The translations under genes and the position numbers were made by a program. A DNA stretch of 64,000 nt from Paraburkholderia silviterrae. Its GTDB lineage: Bacteria > Pseudomonadota > Gammaproteobacteria > Burkholderiales > Burkholderiaceae. The notes under the pieces were generated by a model, which saw nothing but the letters and a program-made list of their open reading frames with translations, did no database searches and was not told where the DNA came from. Position 1 is the stretch's first letter. Every line of letters begins with the position of its first letter. The stretch is taken from assembly GCF_004353915.1 (NCBI RefSeq), contig NZ_SMRP01000016.1, positions 120,577 to 184,576 of the forward strand. Reading direction: 5' to 3'. Below are positions 1-8,237 of the stretch, piece by piece.

Positions 1-3000
1 CGCTCGTCCGGCACCTTGACGGGCGAGTACCTGGGCGGCCACCGGGCCGTCGCCGACGCTTCGCACTGGGAGCGCCGCGCCGTCGATGCGAGCACGCCGC
101 GCCTCGTGCTCGAAGGCGCGAGCGAGCACAATCTGCGCGACGTGACGGTGGAGATTCCCCTGCAGCGCCTCGTGTGCGTAACGGGCGTGTCGGGCTCCGG
201 TAAATCGACGCTCGTGCAGGACGTGCTGTATCCGGCTCTCGCGCGTCACCTCGGCAAGGCCACCGAAGCGCCAGGCGTCTATCGCAACCTGAGCGGCGCG
301 GAGCAGATCAGCGACGCCGTGTTCGTCGACCAGTCGCCGATCGGCAAGACCGCGCGCTCGAATCCGGCCAGCTACGTGGGTGCGTTCGACGAGATCCGCA
401 AGCTGTTCGCCAAGGCGCCGCTCGCAAAGCAGCGCGGCTATACGGCGGGCATGTTCAGCTTCAACTCGGGCGAGGGGCGTTGCCCGACCTGCGGCGGCTC
501 GGGTTTCGAGCACATCGAAATGCAGTTCCTGAGCGACGTCTATCTGCGCTGCCCGGACTGCGACGGCAGCCGCTACCGCCCGGAAGTGCTCGAAGTGAAG
601 ATCGAGCGCGGTGGCCGCACGCTCTCGGTTGCGGACGTGCTGGATCTCACCGTCAGCGAGGCGGCGCAATGCTTCCGTGAGGATGCCGAAGTATTGCGCG
701 TGATCCAGCCGATCGTCGACGTGGGTCTCGAATACGTGAAGCTCGGGCAACCCGTGCCGACGCTTTCGGGCGGCGAGGCGCAGCGCCTGAAGCTCGCGGG
801 CTATCTGGCGGAAACGGCGCAGGCGAAAGGCAGGGAGAACGCAGCCGGTGGGCGCCTTTTCATGTTCGATGAGCCCACCACAGGCCTGCATTTCGACGAC
901 ATCGCCAAGTTGATGCGCGCGTTCGGCAAGCTCCTCGCGGGTGGCCATTCGCTGCTCGTGATCGAGCACAACCTCGACGTGATCCGCGCCGCGGACTGGC
1001 TGATCGATCTCGGCCCGGAAGGCGGCGACGCGGGCGGCGAGGTGGTGTGCGTGGGCACGCCGGACGACGCGATCGCCTGCCCGCGCTCGCATACGGGCGC
1101 CGCGCTCGAACGTTATGAAGCCGCGCTCGGCAACGGCGCCGGCACGCTCGTGGCGGAGGAAGAGGGCGTAGCGCTGCAGACGGCGTTGCGCGCGGCGCAG
1201 ACGCGCCGCGAGATTCAGGGCGAGGACGTGGTGCGCATCGTGAACGCACGCGAGCACAATCTCAAGGCGCTCGACGTCGACATTCCGCATGGCCGGTTCA
1301 ATGTGATTACTGGTGTCTCGGGCTCGGGCAAATCCACGCTCGCGTTCGACATTCTCTTTCATGAGGGCCAGCGCCGCTACCTCGAATCGCTGAATGCCTA
1401 CGCGCGCTCCATCGTGCAGCCCGCGGGGCGGCCGGAAGTCGATGCCGTCTACGGCATTCCGCCTACCGTCGCCATCGAGCAGCGTCTCTCGCGAGGCGGC
1501 CGCAAGAGCACGGTGGCGACCACGTCCGAGGTGTGGCATTTCTTGCGGCTCCTGTATGTGAAACTCGGCGTGCAGCATTGCGTGCATGACGGCACGCCGG
1601 TGACGTCGCAGAGCGTCGATGCAATCGTCGCGCAACTGCTGCGCGAGCACCGCGGCCAGCACGTGGGCCTGCTCGCGCCACTCGTCGTGAACCGCAAGGG
1701 CGTCTACACCGACCTCGCGAAATGGGCGAAGGCGCGCGGCAATACGCATCTGCGCGTGGATGGCGAATTCGTGCCGGTTTCGCCATGGCCGAAGCTCGAC
1801 CGGTTCCGCGAGCACACGATCGAATTGCCGGTTGGCGATCTCGTGATCGAGCCGGAAAACGAGGCGCAATTGCGCCAGATGCTCGCCGCGACGCTCGAAG
1901 CCGGCAAGGGCGTGGTGCATCTGCTGGCGCCGCTCGATGGGCTCGGTCATGCGCTCGGCAACGGCAATTCGACTGCGCGCATCGGTGAAGTCAAGGTGCT
2001 TTCGACGCGGCGCGCCTGCCCCGTGTGCGGCACGAGCTATCCCGAGCTCGATCCGCGCATGTTCTCGTACAACAGCAAGCACGGCTGGTGCACGACTTGT
2101 GTGGGCACCGGTCTCGCGCTCACGCGCGAGCAGCGCGCGGCCTATGACGATACCGTCGTTGGCGCCGACGATCGCGGCCGTGAGCAGACCTTGCCGTCCG
2201 AGGAGTTGGAGCCGGACGGTATGGTCGACGAGCCGTGCCCGGATTGCCATGGCACGCGCCTGAATCCGGTCGCGCGCGCGGTGACATTCGATGAGCATCC
2301 GATCGTCGACGTCGCGCAGTGGACCGTGGCCGAAACGCGCCGCTGGATCGAGTCGCTCGAGCTGAACGGCCGCGATGCGCAGATCGCGCGCGACGTGGTG
2401 AGCGAAATACGCAGCCGCTTGCAGTTCCTCGAAGAAGTCGGGCTCGGCTATCTGAGCCTCGACCGCGCCGCGCCGAGTCTCTCGGGCGGCGAGGCGCAGC
2501 GGATTCGTCTCGCGGCGCAGCTCGGCAGCAATCTGCAGGGCGTGTGCTATGTGCTCGACGAGCCGACCATCGGCCTGCATCCGCGCGACAACCAGATTCT
2601 GCTCGACGCGCTGCGCAGTCTGGGCGAGAAGGGCAATACGCTCGTCGTCGTCGAGCACGACGAAGACACGATTCGCCGCGCGGATCACATCATCGACATC
2701 GGGCCGAGCGCCGGCAAGCGCGGTGGACGCGTGGTCGCGCAGGGCAAGGTCGCCGATCTCGCGGCACAGCCCGACTCCGTGACGGGCCGCTATCTCGCGC
2801 ATCCGATCGTGCATCCACTGCAGCCGCGCCGCGAAGTGAAGCCGGCGCGTGCGGGTCGCGAGGCCGTGCCCGCGCAGTGGCTCACCGTGCATGGCGGCAA
2901 GCTGCACAACCTGCGCGACGTGACGGCGCAGATTCCGCTCGGCCGCCTCGTGGCGATCACGGGCGTGAGCGGCTCCGGCAAGTCGACGCTCGCGCGCGAT

Positions 3001-4134
3001 GTGCTGCTCTCGAATCTGCTCGACGCGGTGGGGCGTTCGGTGCTGTCTTCCCCGGCGGAGCGCCGCGCGCGCAAGGCCGCGAAGGAGAGTGCACCGAGCG
3101 CTGCCGAGCGCCGTTCGAGCGTGCTTGCGCGCACGATCAAGAAGCCGAAGCTCGACGTTTCGCATACGTGGCAGGGCTGCGACGCGATTAGCGGATGGGA
3201 AACCATCGACCGCGTGCTCGAAGTCGATCAGACGCCGATCGGAAAAACGCCGCGTTCGTGTCCCGCCACCTATATCGGTGTGTGGGACGCGATTCGCCGT
3301 CTCTTTGCCGATACGCTCGAGGCGCGCGCGCGCGGCTATAGCGCGTCGCGCTTCTCGTTCAATACCGGCGATGGCCGCTGCCCGGCCTGCGAAGGCCAGG
3401 GCGTGCGCACGATCGGCATGAGCTTCCTTCCCGATGTGAAAGTGCCGTGCGATGTCTGCCACGGCCAGCGTTTCAATCCGGAAACCTTGGCCGTCACATG
3501 GCGTGGCCGGAACATCGGCGAAGTGCTGACGATGGAGATCGATGAGGCCGTGGAGTTCTTCGGCCCGATCACGAGCATTGCGCATCCGTTGCAGCTCATG
3601 AAGGACGTCGGGCTCGGCTACCTCACGCTCGGGCAGCCGTCGCCGACGCTCTCAGGGGGCGAGGCGCAGCGCATCAAGCTCGTCACGGAGCTCTCCAAGG
3701 TGCGCGACGACATCACGCGGCGCGGCCAGAAGGCACCGCACACGCTCTACGTGCTCGACGAGCCCACCGTGGGGCTGCATATGGCGGACGTGGCGCGCCT
3801 CATTCGCGTGCTGCATCGTCTCGCGGATGCGGGGCATAGCGTGGTCGTGATCGAGCACGACCTCGACGTGGTCGCGGAGGCGGACTGGATCATCGATCTC
3901 GGTCCCGAGGGCGGCGTGGGCGGCGGCACGATCGTCGGCGCGGCGACTCCGGAAGGGCTCGTGAAGGTGGCGGCGAGCCACACCGGCGCGGCGCTTGCGC
4001 CCGTGCTCGCGCGCACGGCGAGCGGCGTGCAGCCGTTGCCGTCTTCTGCCGCGGCCGACGATGCAGCCGCAGCGGCGGACGAAACCGCCCCCGACGGCGC
4101 GCGTGCCGCGAAGCGGCGAGCAACCGCCTCATAA
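1..4134 (+). CDS. uvrA: UvrA excinuclease subunit, tandem-duplicated form, 5' end outside window
   Basis: DNA-damage recognition ATPase of UvrABC nucleotide excision repair. The frame is open from base 1 with no upstream start visible, so the gene is cut by the window edge. Three Walker A motifs (GVSGSGKST) lie at about 184-210, 1312-1338 and 2962-2988, each followed by an LSGGEAQR signature and a DEPT Walker B segment. CxxC zinc-binding pairs occur near 481, 2017 and 3379. A normal UvrA (about 940 residues) has two ATPase modules. This piece of about 1377 residues holds the C-terminal module of one UvrA followed by a complete second UvrA, so the whole protein should be near 1900 residues, the fused form known in Burkholderia. 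The C-terminus is an alanine-rich tail. Such large proteins usually coexist with a normal uvrA elsewhere, so a redundant or specialised role is inferred. Confidence 0.93.
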   Translation, partial: RSSGTLTGEYLGGHRAVADASHWERRAVDASTPRLVLEGASEHNLRDVTVEIPLQRLVCVTGVSGSGKSTLVQDVLYPALARHLGKATEAPGVYRNLSGAEQISDAVFVDQSPIGKTARSNPASYVGAFDEIRKLFAKAPLAKQRGYTAGMFSFNSGEGRCPTCGGSGFEHIEMQFLSDVYLRCPDCDGSRYRPEVLEVKIERGGRTLSVADVLDLTVSEAAQCFREDAEVLRVIQPIVDVGLEYVKLGQPVPTLSGGEAQRLKLAGYLAETAQAKGRENAAGGRLFMFDEPTTGLHFDDIAKLMRAFGKLLAGGHSLLVIEHNLDVIRAADWLIDLGPEGGDAGGEVVCVGTPDDAIACPRSHTGAALERYEAALGNGAGTLVAEEEGVALQTALRAAQTRREIQGEDVVRIVNAREHNLKALDVDIPHGRFNVITGVSGSGKSTLAFDILFHEGQRRYLESLNAYARSIVQPAGRPEVDAVYGIPPTVAIEQRLSRGGRKSTVATTSEVWHFLRLLYVKLGVQHCVHDGTPVTSQSVDAIVAQLLREHRGQHVGLLAPLVVNRKGVYTDLAKWAKARGNTHLRVDGEFVPVSPWPKLDRFREHTIELPVGDLVIEPENEAQLRQMLAATLEAGKGVVHLLAPLDGLGHALGNGNSTARIGEVKVLSTRRACPVCGTSYPELDPRMFSYNSKHGWCTTCVGTGLALTREQRAAYDDTVVGADDRGREQTLPSEELEPDGMVDEPCPDCHGTRLNPVARAVTFDEHPIVDVAQWTVAETRRWIESLELNGRDAQIARDVVSEIRSRLQFLEEVGLGYLSLDRAAPSLSGGEAQRIRLAAQLGSNLQGVCYVLDEPTIGLHPRDNQILLDALRSLGEKGNTLVVVEHDEDTIRRADHIIDIGPSAGKRGGRVVAQGKVADLAAQPDSVTGRYLAHPIVHPLQPRREVKPARAGREAVPAQWLTVHGGKLHNLRDVTAQIPLGRLVAITGVSGSGKSTLARDVLLSNLLDAVGRSVLSSPAERRARKAAKESAPSAAERRSSVLARTIKKPKLDVSHTWQGCDAISGWETIDRVLEVDQTPIGKTPRSCPATYIGVWDAIRRLFADTLEARARGYSASRFSFNTGDGRCPACEGQGVRTIGMSFLPDVKVPCDVCHGQRFNPETLAVTWRGRNIGEVLTMEIDEAVEFFGPITSIAHPLQLMKDVGLGYLTLGQPSPTLSGGEAQRIKLVTELSKVRDDITRRGQKAPHTLYVLDEPTVGLHMADVARLIRVLHRLADAGHSVVVIEHDLDVVAEADWIIDLGPEGGVGGGTIVGAATPEGLVKVAASHTGAALAPVLARTASGVQPLPSSAAADDAAAAADETAPDGARAAKRRATAS

Positions 4135-4192
4135 GCCGATGCTGCAGGACGCCTGCGAGCGCCCCGAGTGGGCCTCGCAGGCGTCAAACCGC

Positions 4193-4222
4193 TTGATCTG
4201 GGCGGCTCGCGCAAGGTATGAT
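4193..4222 (+). promoter_or_regulatory. Predicted sigma-70 promoter of candidate RNA
   Basis: TTGATC (4193-4198) and TATGAT (4217-4222) are separated by 18 bases, a good match to the housekeeping consensus. Transcription would begin near 4229, upstream of the structured segment and the H-NS-like gene. Confidence 0.5.
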
Positions 4223-4228
4223 GGGCTC

Positions 4229-4382
4229 CGCTTGCAGCAAGTCGCCGCGCACCTATAGCGGCCATTCTGGCGAGCGGAGCAGCGGACCTCAGATCCCCTC
4301 CGAACCGGCCACGGGTTCCATGCCCGGGTCACCTCATCAGTGCAGCAGGGCTTCGCGGCATTTGGCGAAGCCTTTGTCTTTT
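4229..4382 (+). ncRNA. Candidate small RNA or attenuated leader
   Basis: The segment between the promoter and a strong intrinsic terminator has no convincing reading frame but clear pairing potential. GCTCCGCT near the 5' end can pair with AGCGGAGC about 45 bases downstream, and CCGC/GCGG pairs lie inside. It ends in a terminator about 60 bases before the H-NS-like start codon. It could be an independent RNA of about 150 nt or a leader that attenuates the downstream gene. I compared it by eye with 4.5S, 6S, SAH, TPP and cobalamin RNAs and saw no convincing match. Confidence 0.4.
4349..4382 (+). terminator. Intrinsic terminator
   Basis: GGCTTCGC (4349-4356) pairs perfectly with GCGAAGCC (4365-4372) across an 8-base loop and is followed by a T-rich tract at 4373-4382. 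Confidence 0.75.
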
Positions 4383-4443
4383 CAGGGCAGACGAATCGTT
4401 ATCGATCAACGCCTTGCCTTAGCGATGCGAGAGGAATTAACCG

Positions 4444-4674
4444 ATGTTCGACCTCGACAGTGAGGCGCGCGAACGGCTCATCCTGTGGATTAAGCGCCGC
4501 ATGGATGAGTACGGCATTACGCTCGAAGATCTTGAATTATTCATTGCCGAAAGTGAACGGCAGCCGATGTACCGCGATGCATATGGCAATACCTGGAATG
4601 GGGAAGGCGACATGCCGTCCTGGTTGTTGCGCTACAAGCATGCGGGGCAGGACATAGAGCATTTTCGCTGCTAG
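4444..4674 (+). CDS. Short H-NS-family DNA-binding protein
   Basis: A 76-residue protein whose C-terminal half contains YRDAYGNTWNGEGDMPSWL, matching the H-NS DNA-binding loop pattern (Y-x-D-x-x-G-x-T-W-x-G-x-G-x-x-P-x-W-L). The N-terminal half is short, helical and charged and includes EYGITLEDLE. There is no room for the full H-NS oligomerisation coiled coil, so it resembles the short H-NS-like proteins common in Burkholderia. The start is supported by an AGAGGAA ribosome-binding site about 7 bases upstream. The candidate leader RNA just upstream may control it. The acidic E in NGEGD replaces the usual basic residue of the DNA-contacting Q/RGR loop, so DNA affinity may be altered. Confidence 0.75.
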   Translation: MFDLDSEARERLILWIKRRMDEYGITLEDLELFIAESERQPMYRDAYGNTWNGEGDMPSWLLRYKHAGQDIEHFRC

Positions 4675-4988
4675 CGGGCGAGGCCTGGCGCAGCATCTGG
4701 CGGTCGCATGCGAGACCATGCGCGGCGCACGGGGCCCTTCCTGATTTGCCCGATTGTCTGTTTGGCGGCTTTAGTCATTGCGGCAAAATTTCAGTGCCGT
4801 TTTAAAAATGCCTTTCGGTGGATATTGCCCATTTAATCAATGGCGCTTCGCATCCGCCTGCTCCGGTTTGGCCATAAGCCGTTTAAGCGTATATTCGTCG
4901 GAAGATCGTTGATCTTGCCGATTGGCCATGCCGTGCGGTTGCGCCACAATACCGGCCATTGCGCTTATGCCGTGTCCAGGGGGCGAAT
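4675..4988 (+). other. Intergenic region, no gene seen
   Basis: About 310 bases between the H-NS-like gene and nnrU. The segment around 4780-4815 is locally A/T-rich and may hold a promoter, but I found no confident -35/-10 pair, hairpin or gene. Confidence 0.4.
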
Positions 4989-5567
4989 ATGGCGTTACTG
5001 GTGCTGGGCCTTGCAATCTTCATTGCCATGCATTCGATCCGCGTCGTAGCCGCGCCATGGCGCGAGGCGCAAATCGAGCGCTTCGGCATGCCGGCATGGC
5101 GTGGCTTCTTCGCGCTGTTTTCGATTCTCGGCCTCGTGTTCATCGTCCGGGGCTACGCGCTCGCGCGGCGCTATCCCGTGCCAGTCTGGCTGCCGCCGTT
5201 CGGCATGGTGCACGTCACTGCGCTCCTCACCGCGATTGCCTTCGTGATGATCGCGGCTGCCTGCGTGCCGGGCAATCACATCAAGCGCGCGCTGGGCCAG
5301 CCGTTCATGAGCGGCGTGGCGCTCTGGGCGTTCGCCCATCTGCTCGCCAACGGCACGCTTCACGCCATCGTCCTGTTCGCCGCGTTGCTGGTCTGGGCGC
5401 TGCTCAAGCTGCGTGCGGACCGTCGGCGCGATCGCGAGGTCGGTGTCGTCTATGCGCAGGGTACGTTGGCGCGCGATGCGCTGGTCGTCGTGATCGGACT
5501 CGTCGCGTGGGACCTGTTCGCGTTCTGGCTGCACGGAATGCTGATCGGCGTGCGCCCGCTCGGCTGA
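4989..5567 (+). CDS. NnrU-family integral membrane protein
   Basis: A 192-residue hydrophobic protein. It starts MALLVLGLAIFIAMHSIRVV and carries the family hallmarks: an early H-S motif in the first helix, a W/F-R-G-x-F segment (MPAWRGFFALFSILG) and a conserved H-L-L-A-N-G segment (AHLLANGTLHAIVLF). Five or six membrane helices are apparent. NnrU proteins were named from denitrification gene clusters, where their role is uncertain, and many bacteria carry them without denitrification genes. None is visible here. The ATG at 4989 is chosen over the upstream one because AGGGGG lies just before it and the protein then begins directly in the first helix. Confidence 0.8.
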   Translation: MALLVLGLAIFIAMHSIRVVAAPWREAQIERFGMPAWRGFFALFSILGLVFIVRGYALARRYPVPVWLPPFGMVHVTALLTAIAFVMIAAACVPGNHIKRALGQPFMSGVALWAFAHLLANGTLHAIVLFAALLVWALLKLRADRRRDREVGVVYAQGTLARDALVVVIGLVAWDLFAFWLHGMLIGVRPLG

Positions 5568-5583
5568 CGCGAGCCGCAAAATC

Positions 5584-5613
5584 AAAAAAAGAAGCCTGCT
5601 CGAGGCAGGCTTC
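5584..5613 (-). terminator. Intrinsic terminator of the pcaHG transcript
   Basis: GAAGCCTGC (5591-5599) pairs perfectly with GCAGGCTTC (5605-5613). The run of A at 5584-5590 becomes the U tract on the minus strand. It lies about 140 bases beyond the pcaG stop codon. Confidence 0.8.
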
Positions 5614-5750
5614 GTCAAGGTGCAGCTCGGAGTTCCGCGATCAGATCGCAGTGGTTGCGATCTTAGGGTCTGTTCATGAAAGCCGCGTGAAAGTCGGCGC
5701 AGGCGGATCTGTAGCTGGACCGGCTACATGCGCCGCTGCGCCGCCGCGCA

Positions 5751-6338
5751 TCACAGATCGAAGAACACCGTTTCGCGTTCGCCCTGCATGCAGATATCGA
5801 AGTGATAGACGATGCTCCCTGCCTGCTCGCTGCGGCGCGCGACCAGCGTGCCACGACGCGCTTCGGGCACCGCGGCGAGCACCGGGTCGGCGCTATTCGC
5901 AGCGGCTTCGTCGTCGAAATAAATGCGCGTGAAGGTGTGCGTGAGCATGCCGCGCATCATGACGATCACGTTGATGTGCGGCGCTTCGTCTGCCTGCTCG
6001 CGTCCCGGCTTCACCGTGCGCACGACGAAGCGCTGTTCCGGATCCGTGCCGGTGCCCACGCGTGCGAAGCCGCGGAAGCCGTTTTCGGCCACCTGGGCGC
6101 GTGACGCGGGATATTGGCCGTTGGCGTCGACCTGCGAGAACTCCAGCATGGCGTCGAAGACCGGCTTGCCGTCCCCGTCGATCACGCGCCCGATCAGCGT
6201 GATGTGCTCGCCGGGCGTTTGCCGGCCGGCCATCTCAGGCGTGAAGAGGCTCTTGAAATCGAAGTCGTATTGCTGCGGGCACAGGCCGTAGGCGAAGTAC
6301 GGGCCGACGGTTTGCGAAGGCGTTTCTTTGAGTGCCAT
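5751..6338 (-). CDS. pcaG: Protocatechuate 3,4-dioxygenase alpha subunit
   Basis: A 195-residue non-catalytic alpha subunit of the intradiol ring-cleaving dioxygenase that converts protocatechuate to 3-carboxy-cis,cis-muconate in the beta-ketoadipate pathway. It begins with the typical PSQTVGPYFAYGL segment and ends with an intradiol-type C-terminus (SIVYHFDICMQGERETVFFDL region). The ATG at 6336-6338 lies two bases after the pcaH stop codon, indicating translational coupling, and length and start agree with the family. An open frame extends upstream but overlaps pcaH and is not native sequence. An intrinsic terminator follows downstream. Confidence 0.95.
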   Translation of the reverse strand: MALKETPSQTVGPYFAYGLCPQQYDFDFKSLFTPEMAGRQTPGEHITLIGRVIDGDGKPVFDAMLEFSQVDANGQYPASRAQVAENGFRGFARVGTGTDPEQRFVVRTVKPGREQADEAPHINVIVMMRGMLTHTFTRIYFDDEAAANSADPVLAAVPEARRGTLVARRSEQAGSIVYHFDICMQGERETVFFDL

Positions 6339-6340
6339 GA

Positions 6341-7045
6341 TCAACGCTCCGTGGGAGTCTGGTTCGGGCCGCGCAGCACGATGTCGAATTCGTAGCCGAG
6401 TGCAAAGCCTTCTTCGGTGGTGTCGAGCGAGAAGCGCGAGATCATGCGATCGCGCGCCTGTTCGGGCGTGCCCTGGAAGATCGGGTCGTAGGCAAGCAGC
6501 GGGTCGCCGGGAAAATACATCTGCGTGACGAGGCGCGAGCCGAAGTAATCCCCGAACAGTGAGAAGTGAATGTGATTCGGCCGCCACGCGTTGGGGTGAT
6601 TGCCCCACGGGTACGCGCCCGGCTTGATCGTGAGGAAGCGATAACGGCCGTCGTTGTCGGTCACGCAGCGCCCCGCACCCAGAAAGTTCGGGTCGAGCGG
6701 CGCATCGTGCTGGTCCTGCTTGTGAACGTAGCGTCCAGCTGCATTGGCCTGCCAGATTTCAACGAGCGAATTGCGCACCGGCTTGCCGCCGTCGTCCAGC
6801 ACACGGCCCGTGACGATGATGCGCTCGCCGAGCGGCTCGCCATTGCGCGCCGCGTTGCGCGTGAGATCGTGGTCGAGCGCGCCGAGATCTTCCGCGCCGT
6901 ACACGGGCGCATGCAGATTGCGCAATTTTTCCTTTAGTGGAATCAGCGGCAGCGTCGGGCCACGTTTGACCGATGAGCGATACGGCGGATAGACATACGC
7001 CGGATGCGAATCGAAATCGCGCGGCGACAGGAAGGACTCGTCCAT
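6341..7045 (-). CDS. pcaH: Protocatechuate 3,4-dioxygenase beta subunit
   Basis: A 234-residue catalytic subunit that binds the Fe(III). The four expected iron ligands are present with canonical spacing: Y106 (AAGRYVHKQ), Y145 (KPGAYPWGN), H158 and H160 (RPNHIHFSL). They are offset by exactly two from the Pseudomonas putida numbering (108, 147, 160, 162). The ATG at 7043-7045 is preceded on the minus strand by an AGGAGA ribosome-binding site. It forms an operon with pcaG and is divergent from pcaQ, so PcaQ with a pathway metabolite is the likely activator. Confidence 0.96.
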   Translation of the reverse strand: MDESFLSPRDFDSHPAYVYPPYRSSVKRGPTLPLIPLKEKLRNLHAPVYGAEDLGALDHDLTRNAARNGEPLGERIIVTGRVLDDGGKPVRNSLVEIWQANAAGRYVHKQDQHDAPLDPNFLGAGRCVTDNDGRYRFLTIKPGAYPWGNHPNAWRPNHIHFSLFGDYFGSRLVTQMYFPGDPLLAYDPIFQGTPEQARDRMISRFSLDTTEEGFALGYEFDIVLRGPNQTPTER

Positions 7046-7138
7046 GTGGGTGTCTCCTGGCAGGATTGTGGGAGGAAGGTGCGCTACGCGGCGGACGGTC
7101 GCAGCGCACGCATGCCGCCACTTTATCCAAGGCGAAAA

Positions 7139-7191
7139 GTTATGCAAAATGACGTTTTCTCGCGTCTCGTATAACCAACCGTTATGCAAAA
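7139..7191. promoter_or_regulatory. Putative PcaQ operator region
   Basis: ATAACCAACCGTTAT (7171-7185) is an ATAAC-N5-GTTAT palindrome containing a LysR T-N11-A core, and it resembles the ATAACC-N4-GGTTA PcaQ site described in rhizobia. It overlaps the pcaQ start codon. The 11-mer GTTATGCAAAA also occurs twice, at 7139-7149 and 7181-7191, exactly 42 bases apart (about four helical turns), which suits a tetrameric LysR protein. Confidence 0.55.
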
Positions 7192-8221
7192 CCGGCTTGC
7201 GGACTCACGCGTCAAATTTCGCCATCTCCAGTGCTTTCTCGCGGTTGCGCAGTTCGGCAGCGTGCAGCAGGCGGCCGAGAGCCTTTCGATTACGCAGCCG
7301 GCGGTTTCGAAGACGATTGCCGAGCTCGAGTCGGCGCTCGGCGTGAAGCTGTTCGAGCGCGGGCGGCACGGCGCGGTGCCCACGCGGGAGGGGCAGCTTT
7401 TCATGCCGCACGCGAGCGCGTGTGTGAGCGCGCTGCGCCAGGGCGTTGCGCTGCTTGCGCGCGAAGAGGGGGCGGTGGCGGCAACGCTCGACATCGGCGT
7501 GTTGCCGACGGTGGCGACCGCGCTCGTGCCGACTGCGCTGCGGCACTTCGCGGGCGAGTGGCCGCGCGTGAGCATACGGCTCCTGACGGCTGCCAATGCG
7601 GAATTGCTCGAGCGCCTGAAAGCGGGGGCGATCAGTTTTGCGGTCGGGCGTCTCGCGGATCCGGAGCGCATGGTGGGCCTGAGTTTCGAGCAGCTCTACA
7701 ACGAGCCGATGGCAGTGGTCGTGCGCTCGGGTCATCCGCTCGCGCAGCAGGCCGGATCGGCGCTGCCGCTGGCGCAGTTCCCCACGCAGTTTCCGCTCGT
7801 GCTGCCGCCGTTCGGAACGCTGATTCGGCAGGCCGCGGACAGTCTGCTGGCGGCGTGGGGCGCGCCACCGCTCACCTCGTTTGTCGAATTGCTCTCGGTT
7901 TCGGTGGGGCGTGCGCTGGCGCTCGAAAACGACGCGGTCTGGTTTGTGCCGTCGGGGGCGGTCGAATACGATCTGCGCGCGGGTACGCTGGTGCGCCTGC
8001 CGCTGCCGAGCGCGGGTGGCGAGGAGCCAGTCGGCCTGATCCAGCGTACCGACACGCAACCGACGGCCGCCGGGCGCGCGTTGATCGACGCGGTGAGACA
8101 GGCGGCGCGCGAGCGCGACGCGGCGGTGCATGCGAAACCGGCAGCGAGCCGCACGCGCCGTCGTCCGGGTGCCGCGGCTGGCAGCGGGCACAAGGGGCGC
8201 CCAGGCGACGCCGAAGGCTGA
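7184..8221 (+). CDS. pcaQ: LysR-type regulator of protocatechuate catabolism
   Basis: A 345-residue LysR activator. The N-terminal winged helix-turn-helix spans about residues 12-70 (VKFRHLQCFLAVAQFGSVQQ, then SITQPAVSKTIAELES), followed by a substrate-binding domain starting near DIGVLPTVATALVPTALRHF. The KFRHLxCFLxVA opening and divergent position next to pcaHG identify PcaQ. The C-terminus carries a basic, alanine-rich extension of about 35 residues beyond the usual end. The start codon lies inside the predicted operator. No other in-frame start fits, so autoregulation by occlusion of its own translation-initiation region is plausible. Confidence 0.88.
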   Translation: MQNRLADSRVKFRHLQCFLAVAQFGSVQQAAESLSITQPAVSKTIAELESALGVKLFERGRHGAVPTREGQLFMPHASACVSALRQGVALLAREEGAVAATLDIGVLPTVATALVPTALRHFAGEWPRVSIRLLTAANAELLERLKAGAISFAVGRLADPERMVGLSFEQLYNEPMAVVVRSGHPLAQQAGSALPLAQFPTQFPLVLPPFGTLIRQAADSLLAAWGAPPLTSFVELLSVSVGRALALENDAVWFVPSGAVEYDLRAGTLVRLPLPSAGGEEPVGLIQRTDTQPTAAGRALIDAVRQAARERDAAVHAKPAASRTRRRPGAAAGSGHKGRPGDAEG

Positions 8222-8237
8222 CGCAGCGGCCCGCGCC

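Noticed and set aside
4229..4382. 4.5S RNA, 6S RNA or a known riboswitch
   Set aside because: None of the conserved sequence blocks (for example the GGAAGGAAGCAGCC loop of 4.5S RNA) is present; kept only as an unassigned candidate RNA.
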